A stretch of 64,000 nt of DNA from Anaeramoeba flamelloides. Its lineage: Eukaryota > Metamonada > Anaeramoebidae. Each line of letters starts with the position of its first letter. Within the stretch, counting starts at the first letter, position 1. The stretch is from contig JANTQA010000075.1 of assembly GCA_027625915.1 (NCBI GenBank), positions 992,001 to 1,056,000 of the forward strand. Reading direction: 5' to 3'. Below, piece after piece: positions 60,528 to 64,000 of this stretch. A model generated the notes under the pieces. It saw only the letters and a list, made by a program, of their open reading frames with translations, made no database searches and was not told where the DNA came from. The translations under genes and the position numbers were made by a program.

Positions 60528-61739
60528 TAAGGGGGTAAGTACATTTATCATTTTTTGAGTGCCACCATTTATGTGAAACTAAATTCTTCAAATCATTTCT
60601 TTAGCCAAATACTTGATATTTTCATAAATACTAGAGTGTAAGATATCCTAGTATAAGATATTTTCATACCAATATATAAACGGAAATCAAAAAAATGAAA
60701 AAATTGAGCAAAAAGAAAAAATAAATAAAAATCATTTATTGCTTGATCTTATCTATAACATTTTACATGATTACTTATTCTTGATTTGGTTTTATTTTTA
60801 ATTCTTTATGAAAAAAAGTTTGTTTAGAAAATTTTTGAGAAATAAATTACTGTTTATTTCGAAAGAATTTCCAAAATGAATTTAAAAATCCTATTTTCAT
60901 TTATGTCATCTAATTCTAGTTTTAGTTCAGAAAAATCAGAGATATTTTTTTAATTCTTCTTGAAAATAAGGGTTTATTGGACAAATTCGTTTGATTTTAT
61001 AATTATTTATTTTCAATTAAAATGAGAACTTAAAAAAATTCTGAATCTGATTGAAATTTTTTCTTGAATCTTTTAATTGTTTTGATTTGAATCTTTTGTA
61101 ACTGTTTTTTGATTCCAAGATTTCAACCCCTTTATTTTAATTTTTGAAATAGTACTCTTTGTTTTGGCTTTGTTTGATAAAAATATTTGAAAATTGAATT
61201 TTGTAAGCAAATTTATCACAAAAAGTTTTTTCAAATAATACTAAAAGGTAATGGGGCGAGAAATTCAAGGAAAAAAATAGTTTGTATTCATACAAGTTAA
61301 GAAGATAAAGGTAACCAATCTTCCAAAATAGGCTTTTATCGTTTTTTTTTTTTTTCCATTCTTGATTTCAACAAATTTATCTGGAATGGTGATCTTTAGT
61401 GTTTGGTCTTCTAAAAGAAAATATTTGTTTCAAATGCACACCCTTTCGGGTATATTTTTTTGGTTTACTCTTTGATTAATTTCAATCGTTCATATAAAGA
61501 CATTTCAAGATCCAAAACCAAATTTAATAAAACCAAAAATTGTATCAAAAAAAATGTTCAAAAAATTGAAAAATTTAAGATTCGGCTCTGAATTACTTAG
61601 ATTCTTTTCACGAATAGACTAGCGGATGGTGTTTTGGTTCCAAAGTTTCAATATCTGGTGGCACTCAAAAAATATTTTTTCAGTAATGTTAACACAATTA
61701 TAATTTTTCAAAATGGGAAAATGTACTTTATTCCTTAAG
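60528..61739. mobile_element. Candidate TIR element with TTAAGG ends
   Basis: About 1.2 kb. Left TTAAGGGGGTAAGTACATTT with TTTTTTGAGTGCCACCA about 25 bp in. Right, reverse-complemented, TTAAGGAATAAAGTACATTT with TTTTTTGAGTGCCACCA further in. Spacing of the second block differs between ends. No long ORF: non-autonomous. Confidence 0.65.
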
Positions 61740-63613
61740 TAAGGTTTTTGGTTTTTATTTTGTGTTTAATCAAAAATACAGTTCAGTGAAACCTTGCGGT
61801 TTCCAAAACAAACGTATTGAAATCGTACCGATCATATTATCCAAGTGATTTTCTACAACCTTCAAGACCAATTCCTCAGAAAAGAGATCTAATTCAACCA
61901 AATTTAAACAAAACAACGCCAAAATTGACAATAACCAAATCTTTCAGTTTGATCCAACACAAACACAAAAAGAATAAAAAGAGACGGGAAAACTGTTTGG
62001 AATCTTCGCATGAAAAAATGAGATATCAATTTTTCAAAGGTTTTTAAAAATGGAAAACCAAAAATTTCATTTCAATTTCCTTTTTTTCTTTAGTCAATAG
62101 TCTTCAAACCATATCTTGTAATTGGAAGACTTTATTTGGTTCTTTGGTACTTTTTTGCCCTCTCTTGGTTGAGATAAGAATCCTAAGTAAGAAATATTTC
62201 AGATTGAATCAAAAGTTAACCATTAGCCGAGATTTTATCTGATTAAAATTAGACAAGAACACGCCCAATTGTCCAAATTATTTAAAAATCAATTATTTTT
62301 CAACCATTTACATAATTAGAGAGAATTAGGTGCCCTAAAAACTGTCAAAACTCATCGCCTATATCAAGATCTTTCAATTTTTCAATCAATAATAAGAAAC
62401 AATGTATTGGAAAACTTTGAAAAAAAATTTCAATTATTACTTCGAGAATGAAAATAGTATTCAAGGTATACTTCCCTGTTCAAAATAAAGACACTCTTGA
62501 AAATTTAATTATTTCAACAACAATTAAAAACCCAAAACAATTCCTAAAATTTTCAGAACAACAATAAAAAACTAAAAATTCCAAACCACAGTTAAAATCC
62601 GAAAAAAAATATTTATTGAAGTCAACACAGGTTATTCAAACTACTGTAAAGTGGGTATCCACTTTTCTTTTCATTTTTTGTATTTTTTTTATATGGAGGG
62701 ACATAACTTGAAAATCTTATTTGATCAAAGATTTTTTATTAATCAAATAGTGTTTATTCTTATTGAAGTTTTCTAAAAGAGAAAAATTTGCAAGTATCCT
62801 ATTTTTTTTGAAAATTTTTTTAATGATCTTGTTGTAATATTTAGATTCTTTTTTGGAAATAACCCTAAATAATTCTTTCTTTGATTCCATTATTCAAATG
62901 ATTCTTTTTTATTTCAATAATAAGTCCGAATTTATTTATTGTTTACATTCCGTTTTTAATCGACTTTAATATTTATCAAAAAAAAATAAAGTTTTTCAGG
63001 TTTTCTTGAAATTTTAATTTTTAATCACTTTTCATCAATCATATTGTTTTTAATTTTATTCCTGATAAGAGAAATTTATTACTAAGATACGAAATGGAGA
63101 ATTTTTTTTTAATATGTAATTTGATATCAAATAAAATTTCCGTTTTTTTAATCAATCGAGATCTAAATCGTAATAAAATCAAATTTTGCTTTTTTTTGAA
63201 AATTTATTCTTAAAAGGAATTTAACAATTAGACAAACTTCTGAGAAAAACAGATTCCAGTGGAATCTTTTTCATTTTATGATTCGAAATTTTTTTTTTTT
63301 CGAATCGCAAAATGATGATAAATTAATTATTTTAGGAACTCAGAGTACTCTTCTCTTAATTTATATGTTACTTTTATTTTTCCGGTTTCTGTGATTCGCT
63401 TAATGAAGATAATTAAAAAACGTGTTTCAATTTTTTCCCTTTATTTCTCAATTTTTTTCTTCTTTAAAATTAATTATACCCACTTTTGAAATTTATTTTT
63501 CCAAATATGACATTTGTTTTGAAATTGTTTATTCAAAAAGTGTAAAGTGTTTTAAAATAAAAAATGGTTCTTATAAACATTTTTTTAACTTTTTCGGATT
63601 CTATTTAACCGTA

Positions 63614-64000
63614 ATGAATTTACATATGGTTGTCTTGATTGGGCATTATGGAACAACAGTATGTTGTTCAAATGAGCACGATCAAGTCTTTCAGAAAGTA
63701 TTATGGTCTAACAGTCGAAGATCAAATAGTGGCATTCTTTTTAAAAGACGAAAAAACTTTACGAATAAAGAATCGATCATTGAAAATATTATTGCTTATG
63801 GATCAACTGCAAAAGCCTTATTTCAAGAAGGTTTACTTAACAGTAATCACAAGGAAACCGAATCCGATTTAGATTTCATTGAGGCCTCACAATTATTTCC
63901 TTTATTTAGAATACAGGATAATAAAAAAACAATCAAAAGGGAAAATTTTTCGATTATCGAACTATTAAGTAAGCTTTTCCAAAAACTTAAAGCAGATTGC
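63614..64000 (+). CDS. Partial gene at right edge; possible Hsp70/HSPA12-like ATPase
   Basis: Open for 129 codons from ATG 63614 to the window end with no stop, so the 3' part is missing. An alternative start is ATG 63626. The N-terminus MVVLIGHYGTTVCC resembles the phosphate-1 loop of actin/Hsp70-fold ATPases (D-x-GTT), except that the usual Asp is replaced by His. Later IIAYGSTAKALFQEG and FPLFRIQ...SIIELLSKLFQKLKAD fall where HSPA12-type proteins have their G-x-x-A and F-K-x-x-L segments. This is pattern recognition, not a firm match; a nucleotidyltransferase reading of YGSTAK...SDLD was considered. The frame at 63639-63872 in another phase is a shadow. Confidence 0.6.
   Translation, partial: MNLHMVVLIGHYGTTVCCSNEHDQVFQKVLWSNSRRSNSGILFKRRKNFTNKESIIENIIAYGSTAKALFQEGLLNSNHKETESDLDFIEASQLFPLFRIQDNKKTIKRENFSIIELLSKLFQKLKADC

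Noticed and set aside
61817-62047. 76-codon + ORF with balanced composition
   Set aside because: TTG start, no motif, no clear splice sites; kept only as a note.
63639-63872. 77-codon + ORF at the right edge
   Set aside because: Different frame from the longer open frame that starts at 63614 and contains the recognisable motifs.

Overview
This is a very AT-rich nuclear window from a protist. The genes have GT-AG introns, use the standard code with mostly TAA stops, and encode proteins with long Asn, Lys and Glu/Asn runs. B-box/filamin/SPRY, RGS-DUF547 and poly-Asn WD40 proteins point to an amoeboid eukaryote. I lean towards an Anaeramoeba-like or similar amoeba, but this is inference from protein style, not a database match.

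Seven protein-coding loci are supported. On the + strand: YIF1 (five exons, 4615-15210), and a gene entering at the right edge (63614 onward) that has no stop in the window. On the - strand: a B-box/filamin/SPRY protein (17850-19610), a B-box first exon (24373-24589), a four-exon multi-pass membrane protein of unknown family (27882-31405), a WDR7/rabconnectin-3 beta homologue (two exons, 36692-46450), an RGS-DUF547 fusion (51221-54853) and the tRNA adenosine deaminase subunit ADAT2 (59224-60087). Three of these genes only become visible after joining exons across introns of 2.6 to 6.5 kb. Those introns are long because they hold transposon remains.

The rest is a dense layer of mobile-element fossils: LINE fragments (one long copy with RT motifs, several 3' stubs), at least four families of non-autonomous inverted-repeat elements (here MITE-1, MITE-2, MITE-C, MITE-D), two longer dispersed repeats (R3, R4), two elements with TTAAGGG ends, and a family of chained hairpin modules found at about six loci. 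Several insertions are nested, so a relative order of activity can be read.

The most interesting signals are these: (1) the LINE 3' ends carry a small stem-loop just before the A-tract, whose sequence differs between copies while pairing is kept, usually with the stop codon in the loop; (2) the chained hairpin-module family; (3) a MITE-D insertion in one LINE copy whose empty site is preserved in a second copy of the same LINE 17 kb after the start of YIF1; (4) ordinary housekeeping genes split by transposon-filled introns.

The genes do not form one pathway. YIF1 (ER-Golgi traffic) and WDR7 (V-ATPase/endolysosome acidification) both serve the endomembrane system, ADAT2 serves tRNA wobble editing, and RGS-DUF547 and B-box proteins suit signalling. 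No tRNA, rRNA, CRISPR or virus-like element was found.
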